From Pseudomonadales bacterium (GTDB taxonomy: Bacteria; Pseudomonadota; Gammaproteobacteria; Pseudomonadales; Halieaceae), in assembly GCA_024234675.1 (NCBI GenBank), contig JACKNU010000004.1, positions 1 to 64,000 of the forward strand: 64,000 nucleotides of DNA, read 5' to 3'. The position numbers were made by a program, and so were the translations under genes. The notes beneath the pieces are model-generated. The model made no database searches. It was not told the origin of the DNA and worked only from the letters and a program-made list of their open reading frames with translations. Below, piece by piece: positions 34,732 through 47,203 of the stretch; positions within the stretch are counted from its first letter, which is position 1, and every line of letters starts with the position of its first letter.

Positions 34732-36011
34732 CGCGATACCCACGCATCATCCTGCACGCCGGCCTGCACAAGACAGGCACCACCAGCGTGCAGGAAAACT
34801 GCGCGCGCCACGCCGGGTTGTTGCTGCAGCACGGCATCGTCTATCCGAGCTTCAGTTTGCGGGACCGCAGGATCAACAATCACTCCGATCCGCTGGCGGG
34901 GGTGTTCAGCTCCCGCCCCCTGGCCTACGGCATGGTACGGCGCCAGGGCGTCGAGGACGATCCCACTGTCGCCATCTCCGCCTTCACCGAGCAGTTTGAC
35001 GCAATACTGGCGGAGCCCGGGGGCGAGACGCTGCTGCTGTCGGCGGAGATGGTTGCCGATTTCAACCCGGATGACGTCGGCGCCCTGAAAAAGCGCCTGC
35101 TGGAAGCGACCGACAGGCTGCAGGTCATCGCCTATGTACGCAGCCCCGAGAGCTCGCTGGCAAGCATCCTGCAGCAGCGCGCCCTCGCCGGCTTCGCCGG
35201 CAAGCCCCAGGACCTCACCGACGTCGTGCGCAATCGCTTCGAGCGCCTGCGGCGGGCCTTCCCCGATACCCTCGAGCTGCAGAACTTTCACCAGGCGGTG
35301 CTGCATCCCGGCGGCCTGGTGGCTCATTTTCTCGAGCTCATCGGCCTGTCCCGCAGCACCGTTGAGTCCCTGGATTTCAGCCATGCCAATTCGCGCGTAT
35401 CCGCAGAGGCCTACCGCCTGATAGAGGCCATCAACCTCGCCTATCCGCACGGCAGCAGCGAGCAACACGGGGTAAAGCGCCACTATCACGATATGCGCTC
35501 ACTACAGGCGCTGCCGGGGCAGACATTTCGCATCGACGCCAGCGAGGACCCGGAGCTAGTCGCAGCGCTCGCGCGTGAAAGCGCCTGGCTGGAACGGGCG
35601 CTGGGATGGCCCTTCCCGGCACCCTCGACGGAAGCCGGCGGCGAGCTCTGGCAGCTGCCCACCCTGCTGGAACTGGAAGCCGCCATCGGCAGACTCGACA
35701 GCGCACCGCTGCGCCGCTGCGCCACAGATGCGCTGCAGACCCAGGCCCGGGCTATAGAGAGCGACAACCCTGGCAACGCGGCGATATTGCGCTTTATTGC
35801 CAGCAAATTGGATAAGTCGGGAGACTGCCCCACTGCCCTGGCGCTGGACCGACTGGGGGCGGATCACTTCAAGTTTGCCGCCCTGCAGTTCGAACAGGTC
35901 GCCCCGGAAACCGCCTACTACCTGATGTCCCTGGCCGGCGAGTTGCGCCCCGATGCGCCCTTTATCAACGAACGCATTCGCCATTATCGAGACAAGCTGG
36001 GGCAGAAGTAA
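34728..36011 (+). CDS. Sulfotransferase-like P-loop protein
   Basis: A 427-residue protein whose start, MTRYPRIILHAGLHKTGTTS, carries the HxGxxKTGTTxxQ phosphosulfate-binding loop of PAPS-dependent sulfotransferases. A second conserved segment (LQVIAYVRSPESSLASILQQ) matches the 3'-phosphate-binding R-x-P-x(4)-S pattern. The C-terminal 150 residues resemble no domain I know. ATG 34,728 overlaps the preceding stop, and an in-frame extension to 34,494 would lie inside that gene. The acceptor is unknown; a surface glycan is plausible. It is the last gene of a three-gene run ended by a terminator, and a sulfatase faces it. Confidence 0.8.
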   Translation: MTRYPRIILHAGLHKTGTTSVQENCARHAGLLLQHGIVYPSFSLRDRRINNHSDPLAGVFSSRPLAYGMVRRQGVEDDPTVAISAFTEQFDAILAEPGGETLLLSAEMVADFNPDDVGALKKRLLEATDRLQVIAYVRSPESSLASILQQRALAGFAGKPQDLTDVVRNRFERLRRAFPDTLELQNFHQAVLHPGGLVAHFLELIGLSRSTVESLDFSHANSRVSAEAYRLIEAINLAYPHGSSEQHGVKRHYHDMRSLQALPGQTFRIDASEDPELVAALARESAWLERALGWPFPAPSTEAGGELWQLPTLLELEAAIGRLDSAPLRRCATDALQTQARAIESDNPGNAAILRFIASKLDKSGDCPTALALDRLGADHFKFAALQFEQVAPETAYYLMSLAGELRPDAPFINERIRHYRDKLGQK

Positions 36012-36023
36012 GGGGCCATAGAA

Positions 36024-36045
36024 AAAGCCCGCTCGCGCGGGCTTT
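36024..36045. terminator. Bidirectional terminator between sulfotransferase-like and sulfatase genes
   Basis: A perfect 9-bp stem, AAAGCCCGC with GCGGGCTTT, around a 4-nt loop. A-rich sequence on the left serves the minus strand and TTT on the right the plus strand, between two convergent genes. Confidence 0.85.
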
Positions 36046-36066
36046 CAGTCACTGCCTGGTGCGGCC

Positions 36067-37620
36067 CTACTTCTCGTTGAGGAAGCGCTCGGTCAGCTTG
36101 TCGATAGACCAGGAGTCGGGCTTCTGGCTGGGCGGGTATTCCTTGAACGTGCCCAGGAACTGGGCCATTACCGCCATGCCTTTATAGCCCTGGGGCGCCT
36201 TGTCTATCATCCAGTCCCAGTAGGTATTGGAGTTGTGGTCCGCGCGCTCGAAGGGGTCGCGGCGCAGGTGAAAGATCTTGAACATGCGCAAGGTCTTGAA
36301 GGGCTCGGCCCACAGGGCCATGGTCTGGGCGTTGTTTTCCGCGAACACCAGCTTCCAGTCGTCCACCCGGATACCCACCGGCATGCCACTGTCCATCAGG
36401 TAGATGTACTCCCGGCGCGGCGACTTGTCCGTCTCGCCAGTCAGGTAGGGCAGGAAGTTGTATCCATCCAGGTGCAACCTGGCTTTCTTGCTGCCCACCT
36501 GCTTGCCCTTGAGCAGATCCTGCTTCAGGTTGGGATCGCCGGCCACGGCCGCCAGGGTGGGCATCCAGTCCAGGTGCGCCATCACATTGTTGGAGATCTG
36601 ACCGGGCTTGATTTTCGCCGGCCAGCGCACCATGGCGGGCACCCGGTAGGCGCCCTCCCAGTTGGTATTCTTCTCGCTGCGAAACGGGGTGATACCGGAA
36701 TCCGGCCAGGTATTGTAGTGCACGCCGTTGTCGGTGGAGTAGAACACGATGGTGTTATCGGCAATCTTCAGTTGGTCCAGCTGGTCCAGCATCTGCCCTA
36801 CCAGTTTGTCATGGGCCACCATCACGTCATTGTAGAAGCCCTGGCCAGAGAGGCCCTTGTTCTTCTCGGCGATGTGGGTACGGAAATGCATGCCGGTGGT
36901 GTTCAGCCAGACGAAGAAGGGCTTGTCGGCCTTCACCGCCTTGTCGATGAACTTCTTCGCCGCGGCGACAAATTCCTCGTCCGCGGTTTCCATGCGCTTG
37001 CGGGTCAGCGCGCCGGTGTCCTCGATGCGACCATCGGCGTAGGAGTGAATGACGCCGCGGGGGCCGAACATCTTGCGGAAACCGGGATCGGTGGGATAGT
37101 CGGGATCCTCCGGCTCCTCTTCCGCATTCAGGTGGTAGAGATTGCCGAAGAACTCATCGAAGCCGTGATTGGTGGGCAGGAAGATATCCTGGTCACCCAG
37201 GTGATTCTTGCCGAACTGGCCGGTGGAGTAACCGTGGGTTTTCAGCACCTCGGCGATAGTGATATCGCGGTCCTGGATACCCAACTCGGCGCCGGGCAGG
37301 CCGACCTTGGTCAACCCTGTACGCAGCCCGGACTGGCCGGTAATAAAGGTCGAGCGGCCGGCGGTGCAGCTCTGGTCGCCGTAATAATCGGTAAAACGGA
37401 TACCCTCGTTGGCGATGCGGTCGATATTGGGGGTGTGGTAGCCCATGATACCGTCGCTGTAGGCGCTGATATTGGTGATCCCGATATCGTCGCCCCAGAT
37501 CACCAGGATATTGGGCTTGTCCGCCGCCTGGGACAGGCTGGTAAACCCGGCCCCCAGCAGCAGTATGCCTCCCGCCAGCAGGCGACGACAGGCGCTTGTT
37601 TTGTTGTTCCGAAATCTCAT
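36067..37620 (-). CDS. Secreted arylsulfatase
   Basis: A 517-residue type I sulfatase hydrolysing sulfate esters. The chosen ATG (37,620) starts a basic region and signal peptide (RRLLAGGILLLGAGFTSLSQ, cleaved near AADKPN), with export likely. Metal-binding WGDDIG and the formylglycine signature GDQSCTAGRSTFITGQ follow; CTAGR is the Cys-type site with Ala in place of the usual Pro and needs a formylglycine-generating enzyme, not seen here. GKNHLGD and FYSTDNGVHYNTW carry further active-site residues. An upstream in-frame start at 37,761 adds no signal features. Confidence 0.93.
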   Translation of the reverse strand: MRFRNNKTSACRRLLAGGILLLGAGFTSLSQAADKPNILVIWGDDIGITNISAYSDGIMGYHTPNIDRIANEGIRFTDYYGDQSCTAGRSTFITGQSGLRTGLTKVGLPGAELGIQDRDITIAEVLKTHGYSTGQFGKNHLGDQDIFLPTNHGFDEFFGNLYHLNAEEEPEDPDYPTDPGFRKMFGPRGVIHSYADGRIEDTGALTRKRMETADEEFVAAAKKFIDKAVKADKPFFVWLNTTGMHFRTHIAEKNKGLSGQGFYNDVMVAHDKLVGQMLDQLDQLKIADNTIVFYSTDNGVHYNTWPDSGITPFRSEKNTNWEGAYRVPAMVRWPAKIKPGQISNNVMAHLDWMPTLAAVAGDPNLKQDLLKGKQVGSKKARLHLDGYNFLPYLTGETDKSPRREYIYLMDSGMPVGIRVDDWKLVFAENNAQTMALWAEPFKTLRMFKIFHLRRDPFERADHNSNTYWDWMIDKAPQGYKGMAVMAQFLGTFKEYPPSQKPDSWSIDKLTERFLNEK

Positions 37621-37995
37621 GGGTAGTCCTCTAAGGGTGCTCTTGTTCGAATTATCGATATCAATGCGGCTGGAAAAACCGAGACATAGTATTGCCCAGC
37701 AAATAAATAAAGCAACCTTTGGCAACGAGCGACAATATTCACGTTGTTTTGAACCTCGCATTCATTGCCTTGTCACAAGAAATAGTTATCATGGCGCCGC
37801 GCTGGCACAAGGCTTCTGGCACAAAGCTTGCTGCAATCTCCTGAGAGGTGCGCGCAAGCAGCGAAATGTACTTGTTCAGGCCGGTTTTGAACCTGGCGCT
37901 GCGCCATAAGCATGCACCGACACAGGCAGCGCACCAGCTGCGTGCAGCGTGCCAGCAAAACCCCGTAACCCGGAACCACCGCGGAGACTGCCACA
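37621..37995. other. Intergenic region upstream of the sulfatase
   Basis: 375 bp between the divergent sulfatase and the 90-residue hypothetical gene. It is AT-richer next to the sulfatase start and presumably holds both promoters. Short frames on both strands have no recognisable protein. I see no RNA gene. Confidence 0.5.
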
Positions 37996-38268
37996 ATGCA
38001 ACCGAACACCCAGCCCCAGAGCCGCCTGCGCCGCACCGTGGACGAGTTGATTATCGCCGAGATGTTCCTGGTGTACGCCACCATCGAGAGTGCCGCCGCC
38101 ATCAGCGACGGCCTGGGCCAATTGGGCAGGCAACTGACTACCGGCGAGCAGCCGGGTGACACGCCCGCCGATTCGCTGCGCAACACCCTGAAAAAAATGG
38201 CCGGCGAGGCGGCAGAGCCCTACTCCAGCCGGTTTAACTACCTGCGGGATCGCCTGCGCGACAACTGA
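37996..38268 (+). CDS. Hypothetical protein, 90 residues
   Basis: Not recognised. GGAGA lies 8 nt before the ATG. The protein (start MQPNTQPQSRLRRTVDELII) is helical and soluble, with a polar linker TTGEQPGDTP and a basic end SRFNYLRDRLRDN. It converges on the DUF1244 gene with 5 bp between the stops. Codon use looks like the core genes. Confidence 0.65.
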   Translation: MQPNTQPQSRLRRTVDELIIAEMFLVYATIESAAAISDGLGQLGRQLTTGEQPGDTPADSLRNTLKKMAGEAAEPYSSRFNYLRDRLRDN

Positions 38269-38273
38269 CGGGC

Positions 38274-38581
38274 CTACTGCGGTTTGTTGCGTTCAAAGGC
38301 GGCCCGTTGCTCGGCGTCGTCGCCTCCCCCTGGTAACGCTGCTTCCACTGCTCGTAGGGCATACCGTAAACCCGCTCCCGGGCGGCATCATAGTCCACCG
38401 CCAGCCCCTCTTCTTCCGCAGCTGCCATATACCACTTGGAGAGGCAGTTGCGACAAAATCCCGCCAGGTTCATCAGATCGATGTTCTGCACGTCCTTGCG
38501 GCTGTCCAGGTGTTGCAGCAGGCGGCGGAACACGGCCGCCTCGATACGGGTGAGCTGCTCGGCGGGTTGGGTGTCAGGCAT
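38274..38581 (-). CDS. DUF1244-family protein (one frame break near the end)
   Basis: A small conserved proteobacterial protein of about 102 residues. The family core is clear: RIEAAVFRRLLQHLDSRKDV, QNIDLMNLAGFCRNCLSKWY (with the FCRNC pair of cysteines) and YGMPYEQWKQRYQGEA. One base is missing near 38,316-38,326. After correction the protein ends DDAEQRAAFERNKPQ; without it, an unrelated tail would run on to 38,234. Structures of this family show a helical fold, but the function is not known to me. Confidence 0.85.
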
Positions 38582-38613
38582 GATGGGGTCCTCCGTTGTG
38601 GGGCGGTTGGCCT

Positions 38614-38745
38614 GGTCGAATGAATTCGACCCTACATTGTGCGCGGGTTATGGTCGAATGAATTCGACCCTACATTGTACGCGGGTTATGGTCGAATGAA
38701 TTCGACCCTACATTGTACGCGGGTTATGGTCGAATGAATTCGACC
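38614..38745. repeat. REP-like array, four palindromes with 38-bp period
   Basis: GGTCGAATGAATTCGACC occurs at 38,614, 38,652, 38,690 and 38,728, exactly 38 bp apart. Between copies is CTACATTGTACGCGGGTTAT, with a single C/A-type variant in the first spacer. Each 18-mer has 8-bp arms around GA. The array lies between the starts-side of DUF1244 and the end of the SDR gene. It matches the pair at 28,374-28,431. Confidence 0.93.
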
Positions 38746-38771
38746 CTACGGGGTTGGCGTTTCAGGGTGCA

Positions 38772-39567
38772 TTATACCGGCATATACTCGCCGCCGTTGA
38801 CATCCAGGGCGGCGCCGGTCACCACGCTGGCGTAATCGGAGGCGAGGAACACCGCGGCCTTGGCGCACTCGCCGTCATCGGGTATCACGCCCAGGGGGAT
38901 ATTGCGGGCCACGGCGGCGATCAACTCCTCCCGGGGGGTGCCGGACTGGCTGGCCTGCCAGTCAAAGTAGCCCTCCACGGCGGGCCCCCACATCCAGCCC
39001 ATGTGACAGCTGTTGACCCGGATACCGTGGCGACCCAGTTCCAGTGCCAGGTGCTTGGTGGCACTGCGCAGGGCGGACTTGGAAGCGCCGTAGCCCCCCT
39101 GGGTGGCCAGGGGCTTGTGCTCGACCATGGTACCTATCATCACGATGGCGCCGCCGCCCGCCGCGATCATGGCGGGCACGCAGGCCTGGGTCAGCTGCAT
39201 GGTGCCGAAAAAATTGACGTCCATGGCACGGCGCCAGCTGTCGAGGTCGGCCTCCGCGACCGGTTCGAAACTGCCCGGGTCGTAGGCGCTGTTGAACAAC
39301 ACGTCGATGCGCCCGCAACTCTCCAGGGCGCGGGCCGCCAACGCCTCGCACTGGGCCCTGTCGGCGATATCAGTGGGCACTTTCACCACCTGCGTCGCCA
39401 GCCCGCCCCAGGGCGAGGATATCCGCCTCGACCGCATCCAGGTTGGCCTGGGTGCGGGCGGCCAGCACCACCGCCGCGGCGCCTTCGCGAGCCGCCAGCA
39501 CCGCCAGTTCCTGTCCCAGGCCGGGGCCTATGCCCGACACGATAACCACCTTGTCCTGTAATAACAT
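38772..39567 (-). CDS. Short-chain dehydrogenase/reductase (one frame break)
   Basis: An SDR oxidoreductase of about 264 residues using NAD(P)H. The cofactor loop is VIVSGIGPGLGQELAVLAA (GxxxGxG), with the acidic DIADR, the LFNSAYDPG segment (in place of NNAG), IVMIGTMVE, and the catalytic GGYGASKSALRSATKHLALE (YxxxK). The end VVTGAALDVNGGEYMPV is typical. One extra G in a four-G run near 39,406-39,409 splits it after ADILAL. ATG 39,567 is chosen because GAGAGG lies 6 nt upstream; ATG 39,573 is alternative. Substrate not evident. Confidence 0.9.
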
Positions 39568-39614
39568 CGCCATCCTCTCTTTGTATGGTTATTCAAGGGC
39601 TGGCCCGGCCGGGC

Positions 39615-43102
<3,488 letters not shown>

Positions 43103-43182
43103 CCCCCGGATTCTACTCTGCTTGCTGCGAATGTTGTATGGCCGGGGGGCCGGATGGCGAAATTGGCGGTGCCTGGTCGAGT

Positions 43183-43782
43183 TTATTCGGCCTGCAGGAT
43201 GGCCCGCACCGGGGCGAAACTGCGCCGGTGCACCGCTGTGGCGCCCAGCTCGCGCAGGGCGGCGAGATGGGCCGGCGTGGGATAGCCCTTGTGGCGGGCG
43301 AAGCCGTATCCCGGGTATTGCCGGTCCAGCTCCAGCAATTCGGCATCGCGCTGCACCTTGGCCAGGATGGAGGCGGCGGCGATGGCCGCCACCCGGTCAT
43401 CGCCCTTCACCACCGGCTCCGAGGCATAGTCCCAGCGCGGCAGGCGATTGCCGTCCACCAGCACATACACGGGCTGCGGCTGCAGCGCCCGCACAGCGCG
43501 GTGCATGGCCAGCAGGGAGGCCTGCAGGATATTCAGCTCGTCTATCTCGGCCACGGTTGCCCGCGCCACCGACCAGGCCAGGGCCTGTTCCCTGATCTGC
43601 GCGGCCAACTGCTCACGGCGGGCGGCGCTGAGCTGCTTGGAATCGCGCAGCCCGCTGACCGGTCGCGCCGGGTCGAGGATGACCGCGGCCGCCACCACAT
43701 CGCCCGCCAGCGGACCGCGCCCCACCTCGTCGACCCCGGCGACACCCGGGCCGTCGTAGTCAGGTCTGAACAGGTCGTCCAT
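43183..43782 (-). CDS. rnhB: Ribonuclease HII
   Basis: A 199-residue enzyme that cleaves RNA-DNA junctions to remove misincorporated ribonucleotides. The active-site block is GVDEVGRGPLAGDVVAAAVI (DEVGRG), with further catalytic carboxylates in VYVLVDGNRLP and VVKGDDRVAAIAAASILAKV. The start overlaps the end of lpxB by 23 bp, as in the common lpxB-rnhB-dnaE order. Intact. Confidence 0.97.
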   Translation of the reverse strand: MDDLFRPDYDGPGVAGVDEVGRGPLAGDVVAAAVILDPARPVSGLRDSKQLSAARREQLAAQIREQALAWSVARATVAEIDELNILQASLLAMHRAVRALQPQPVYVLVDGNRLPRWDYASEPVVKGDDRVAAIAAASILAKVQRDAELLELDRQYPGYGFARHKGYPTPAHLAALRELGATAVHRRSFAPVRAILQAE

Positions 43783-44932
43783 CCTCGCCTCCTGTGTTAC
43801 CAGCCAGCAGCTCCAGCAATGCCGCGGCCGTGCGCCCGGCGAAATCCTGGCGCAACTGCAAGTGGATGTCCTCGAAGGCCGCCTGTTGCGCCGCGGCTGC
43901 GCCGGTGCCGGCCAGCAGGGGCTGCAGCGCCGCCGCCATGGCCTGCGGCGTTGCGGCGCCCTGCAACAACTCCGGCACCAGGGCGCGCCCGGCGAGGATA
44001 TTGGGCAGCGCCGCGTGAGGCGTCTTTACCAGCCGGGAGACAAGTTGCCAGCTCAGGGCGCCCATCTTGTAGGCCACCACCATGGGCCGCTTCAGCAGCG
44101 CCGCCTCCAGGGTGGCGGTGCCGGAAGCCAGCAACACCGCATCCGCCGCGGCCATCACCTCCCGGGACCTGCCGGACACCAGGGTGACCGGCAGCGATGG
44201 GTAGTCAGCCAGCAGGGGCCGCAGTTCAGCGGCGCGGCCGGCGCTGGCAGCCGGCAGCACAAACGCCAGTCCCGGGTCCCCCTGGTGCAAAAGGCTGGCC
44301 GCCTCCAGGAAAGGCCGCGCCAGCAGGCGCAGCTCGCCCGCGCGGCTGCCCGGCAGCAGCGCCAGCAGCCGGCCCGTTGGCGCCAACCCAAGCGCCGCCC
44401 TGGCACCGCCCCGATCCGGCCGCAGCGGCAACTCGTCCGCCAGGGGATGCCCGACGAAGCACACCGGCACCCCGTGCCGGCGATAGACAGCAGTCTCGAA
44501 GGGAAACAGGCACAGCATCAGGTTCACGGCGCGTTTTATCTTGTGTATCCGGCGCGGCCGCCAGGCCCACACGGAGGGGCTGACCAGGTGCGCGGTGGTG
44601 ACCCCGCGGGCCCGCAGCTTGCGCTCCAGGGCCAGGTTGAAATCCGGCGCGTCTATACCCAGGAACAGGTCGGGCGGGTTGGCGGAAAAATGCCTCAGCA
44701 CCGCGCGGCGCATGCGCAGCAGCTCCGGCAGGCGCTTGAGCGGCTCGACGAAACCCATGACCGACAGGCGCTCCATCGGGAACATGCTGTCCAGGCCCTG
44801 GGCCTGCATCAGCGGTCCGCCGATGCCTTCCACCTGCAGCGCGCCATGCCTGGCGCGCAGTGCCTGCAGCACCCGTGAGCCGAGAATATCTCCCGACGCC
44901 TCCCCGGCCAGCACGCCGATGCGCAGGGTCAT
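43760..44932 (-). CDS. lpxB: Lipid-A-disaccharide synthase
   Basis: A 390-residue peripheral membrane glycosyltransferase joining UDP-2,3-diacylglucosamine and lipid X to the lipid A disaccharide. The N-terminal GVLAGEASGDILGSRVLQAL contains the conserved GExSGD. DLFLGIDAPDFNL, HLVSPSVWAWRPRRIHKIKR and FVGHPLADELP follow, and the C-terminal ASGTATLEAALLKRPMVVAYK is the sugar-nucleotide site. It overlaps rnhB and lies 25 bp from lpxA. Intact. Confidence 0.97.
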   Translation of the reverse strand: MTLRIGVLAGEASGDILGSRVLQALRARHGALQVEGIGGPLMQAQGLDSMFPMERLSVMGFVEPLKRLPELLRMRRAVLRHFSANPPDLFLGIDAPDFNLALERKLRARGVTTAHLVSPSVWAWRPRRIHKIKRAVNLMLCLFPFETAVYRRHGVPVCFVGHPLADELPLRPDRGGARAALGLAPTGRLLALLPGSRAGELRLLARPFLEAASLLHQGDPGLAFVLPAASAGRAAELRPLLADYPSLPVTLVSGRSREVMAAADAVLLASGTATLEAALLKRPMVVAYKMGALSWQLVSRLVKTPHAALPNILAGRALVPELLQGAATPQAMAAALQPLLAGTGAAAAQQAAFEDIHLQLRQDFAGRTAAALLELLAGNTGGEDGRPVQT

Positions 44933-44957
44933 GGTGGCGCCTGCATGCCGAAAAACG

Positions 44958-45728
44958 CTATCGAACGATACCGCGTTCTGAGGCGTGCAGCGATTCGATG
45001 AGCAGGCGCACCTCGGGCGAGCCGCTCATCATCAACTCCAGCCGCTGGATGGCGATATCCAGGGTGAGCCCCTGTTTATAGACAATCTTGTAGGCCCGCC
45101 GCAACTGGCTGATGGCATCGGCCGAGAAACCGCGCCGGCGCAGGCCCTCCAGATTGATGGTCTTGGCCTCCGCCGGCGCGCCACTCACCGTAATAAACGC
45201 CGGCACATCCTTGCCTATCGCCGTGCCCATGCCGCTGAAGGCGTGGGGCCCGATCTGGCAGAACTGGTGCACCAGTGTGTAGCCGCTGAGGATAGCCCAG
45301 TCACCCACCTTCACATGCCCTGCCAGGGCGACATTGTTTACCAGGATGGCGTGGTCGCCGATCACGCAATCGTGGCCGATGTGGGCATAGGCCATGATCA
45401 GGTTGTGATTGCCGATAGTGGTCTCCGAGCGATCCTGCACGGTGCCGCGGTGAATGGTGACGCTCTCGCGGATCACGTTGTTGTCACCGATCACCAGGCG
45501 GGTGGGCTCGTTGTTGTACTTGCGGTCGGGCGTGGCCTCGCCGACGCTGGAGAACTGGTAGATGTGGTTGTTGGCGCCAATGCGGGTGGGGCCGCGGATA
45601 ACCACGTGCGGCTCGATCACACAGCCCGGACCGATCTCCACGTCCGGGCCGATGAAAGTCCAGGGGCCCACCGTGACATCATCGGCCAGGCGGGCGGACG
45701 GATGGACGATGGCCTGCTCGTGGATCAT
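44958..45728 (-). CDS. lpxA: UDP-GlcNAc O-acyltransferase
   Basis: A 256-residue trimeric left-handed beta-helix enzyme starting lipid A synthesis by moving a 3-hydroxyacyl chain from ACP to UDP-GlcNAc. Hexapeptide repeats are clear (VTVGPWTFIGPDVEIGPGCV), the catalytic His lies in IMAYAHIGHDCVIG, and the acyl-chain ruler region (SGMGTAIGKDVPAF) is present; its detail is not enough to predict chain length. The C-terminal helices begin GLRRRGFSADAISQLRRAYK. It follows fabZ by 3 bp. Intact. Confidence 0.98.
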   Translation of the reverse strand: MIHEQAIVHPSARLADDVTVGPWTFIGPDVEIGPGCVIEPHVVIRGPTRIGANNHIYQFSSVGEATPDRKYNNEPTRLVIGDNNVIRESVTIHRGTVQDRSETTIGNHNLIMAYAHIGHDCVIGDHAILVNNVALAGHVKVGDWAILSGYTLVHQFCQIGPHAFSGMGTAIGKDVPAFITVSGAPAEAKTINLEGLRRRGFSADAISQLRRAYKIVYKQGLTLDIAIQRLELMMSGSPEVRLLIESLHASERGIVR

Positions 45729-45731
45729 CGC

Positions 45732-46163
45732 TTACCGATCGGCGCAGAGAATGACGGCGGACGCCGCCAGTTCCCCGTCCACTTCAGCGCTGACCTCGAA
45801 CCTGGCGATACCGCGGCGCTCCGAGAGCAGCCTGGCCCGCAGCATGATCCGGTCGCCGGGCACGCAGGGACGCTTGAATCGCACATCGTCGGCCGCGGCA
45901 AAATAGTAGATCGAACCGTCCTCGGGGGTCTTGCCCTTGCTCTTGAAGCCCAGGATACCGGCGATCTGCGCCATGGCCTCCAGGATCAACACCCCCGGCA
46001 TGATGGGCTTATCCGGGAAGTGGCCCTCGAAGAAAGCCTCGTTGGCACTCAGGTTCTTGTACCCCAGGATCGACTCCCCCGGGACGAACTCCACCACCCT
46101 GTCCACCAGCAGAAAGGGGTAGCGGTGGGGCAGGTATTTTCGAATTTCGATGATGTCCATCAT
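45732..46163 (-). CDS. fabZ: 3-hydroxyacyl-ACP dehydratase
   Basis: A 143-residue hot-dog-fold dehydratase of fatty acid elongation. It starts IIEIRKYLPHRYPFLLVDRV and contains the catalytic His and Glu in GHFPDKPIMPGVLILEAMAQ. It competes with lpxA for hydroxyacyl-ACP, and the genes are tightly spaced: 3 bp to lpxA and 8 bp from lpxD. Intact. Confidence 0.98.
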   Translation of the reverse strand: MMDIIEIRKYLPHRYPFLLVDRVVEFVPGESILGYKNLSANEAFFEGHFPDKPIMPGVLILEAMAQIAGILGFKSKGKTPEDGSIYYFAAADDVRFKRPCVPGDRIMLRARLLSERRGIARFEVSAEVDGELAASAVILCADR

Positions 46164-46171
46164 CTGGCCGG

Positions 46172-47197
46172 TTATCCTTTGTCTGGTTTTTTATCCCGCT
46201 GCTCCAGGCTCGCGAGCCGGCGCTGGATACTGTCCAGCTGAGAGAACCGCACTGCGTTGCGTTTCCAGTCGCGGGTACTGCTCATCGGCGTGCCGGAAGA
46301 GTAGGATCCGGGCCGGGTAATGGACCGGGTTACCATGGTCATGCCGGTCACGTGGACATCGTCACAAATCTCCACGTGCCCTACCACGCCGACGCCACCC
46401 GCAAGCGTACAGTTGGCCCCTATAATCGTGCTTCCCGCCAGACCGGCGCAACCCGCGATCGCGGTATTTTTGCCGATGCGGCAGTTGTGCCCTATCTGCA
46501 CCTGGTTGTCGATGATGACGCCGTCGGCAAGCTCGGTATGGCCCAGGGCACCGCGGTCCACGGTACTACCGGCGCCGATCTCAACACCATCACCGATACG
46601 CACCCCGCCCAGCTGGCAGATTTTCTCCCAGCCGGCGGGTCCCGGCGCGAAGCCAAAGCCATCGGCACCGAGCACCGCCTGGGCATGGACAACGCAATTC
46701 CTGCCCAGCCAGACATCGTGATAGATCACCGCGTTGGGATAAACACGGGTGCCGGCACCCAGCCGGCTGGCGTGCCCCACGTAGACCCCCGCGCCGACCA
46801 CCACGCCGGCTTCCAACACCGCCCCCGGCTCTATGACGGCATGGGCACCCACCGAGACCTGGGAGTGAATGTCGGCCTCGGCGGATACGGTGGCGGTGGG
46901 GTGTATGCCCGCTGCGGGGGTGGGTGCGTTGTCGAACAGGCGGGAGGCGCGAGCGAACGCCAGGTAGGGCTGCTCGCTCAACAGGCAGTCGCAGGGGCAG
47001 TGCGCCGCCAGTTCCGGCGGCAGGATTACCACGCCGGCGCGTGTGGTCGCCAGCTGCGAGAGGTACTTGCGATTGACGACGAAGGCGAGCTCGTCAGGGC
47101 CAGCCTCCTCGAGGGGGGCCAGCGCCCTGACCAGCCTGCCGGCATCACCGGCGAACTCCAGACCCAGCCGGTCTGCCAGTTCCGCCAGTGAGTACAT
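46172..47197 (-). CDS. lpxD: UDP-3-O-acylglucosamine N-acyltransferase
   Basis: A 341-residue left-handed beta-helix acyltransferase for the third lipid A step. The N-terminal uridine-binding domain (YSLAELADRLGLEFAGDAGR) precedes hexapeptide repeats. The catalytic His is in VIIDNQVQIGHNCRIGKNTA, and GHVEICDDVHVTGMTMVTRS closes the helix. The C-terminal helix (RFSQLDSIQRRLASLEQRDK) is that of LpxD. It lies 6 bp downstream of skp. Intact. Confidence 0.97.
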   Translation of the reverse strand: MYSLAELADRLGLEFAGDAGRLVRALAPLEEAGPDELAFVVNRKYLSQLATTRAGVVILPPELAAHCPCDCLLSEQPYLAFARASRLFDNAPTPAAGIHPTATVSAEADIHSQVSVGAHAVIEPGAVLEAGVVVGAGVYVGHASRLGAGTRVYPNAVIYHDVWLGRNCVVHAQAVLGADGFGFAPGPAGWEKICQLGGVRIGDGVEIGAGSTVDRGALGHTELADGVIIDNQVQIGHNCRIGKNTAIAGCAGLAGSTIIGANCTLAGGVGVVGHVEICDDVHVTGMTMVTRSITRPGSYSSGTPMSSTRDWKRNAVRFSQLDSIQRRLASLEQRDKKPDKG

Positions 47198-47203
47198 GGT
47201 GCC

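Noticed and set aside
38614..38745. Possible CRISPR array
   Set aside because: Only four units, the spacers are the same sequence, repeats are 18-bp palindromes, and no cas gene is nearby. It is a REP-like tandem array.
43103..43182. Possible small gene between dnaE and rnhB
   Set aside because: Only 80 bp, no start with a ribosome site; simple intergenic DNA.
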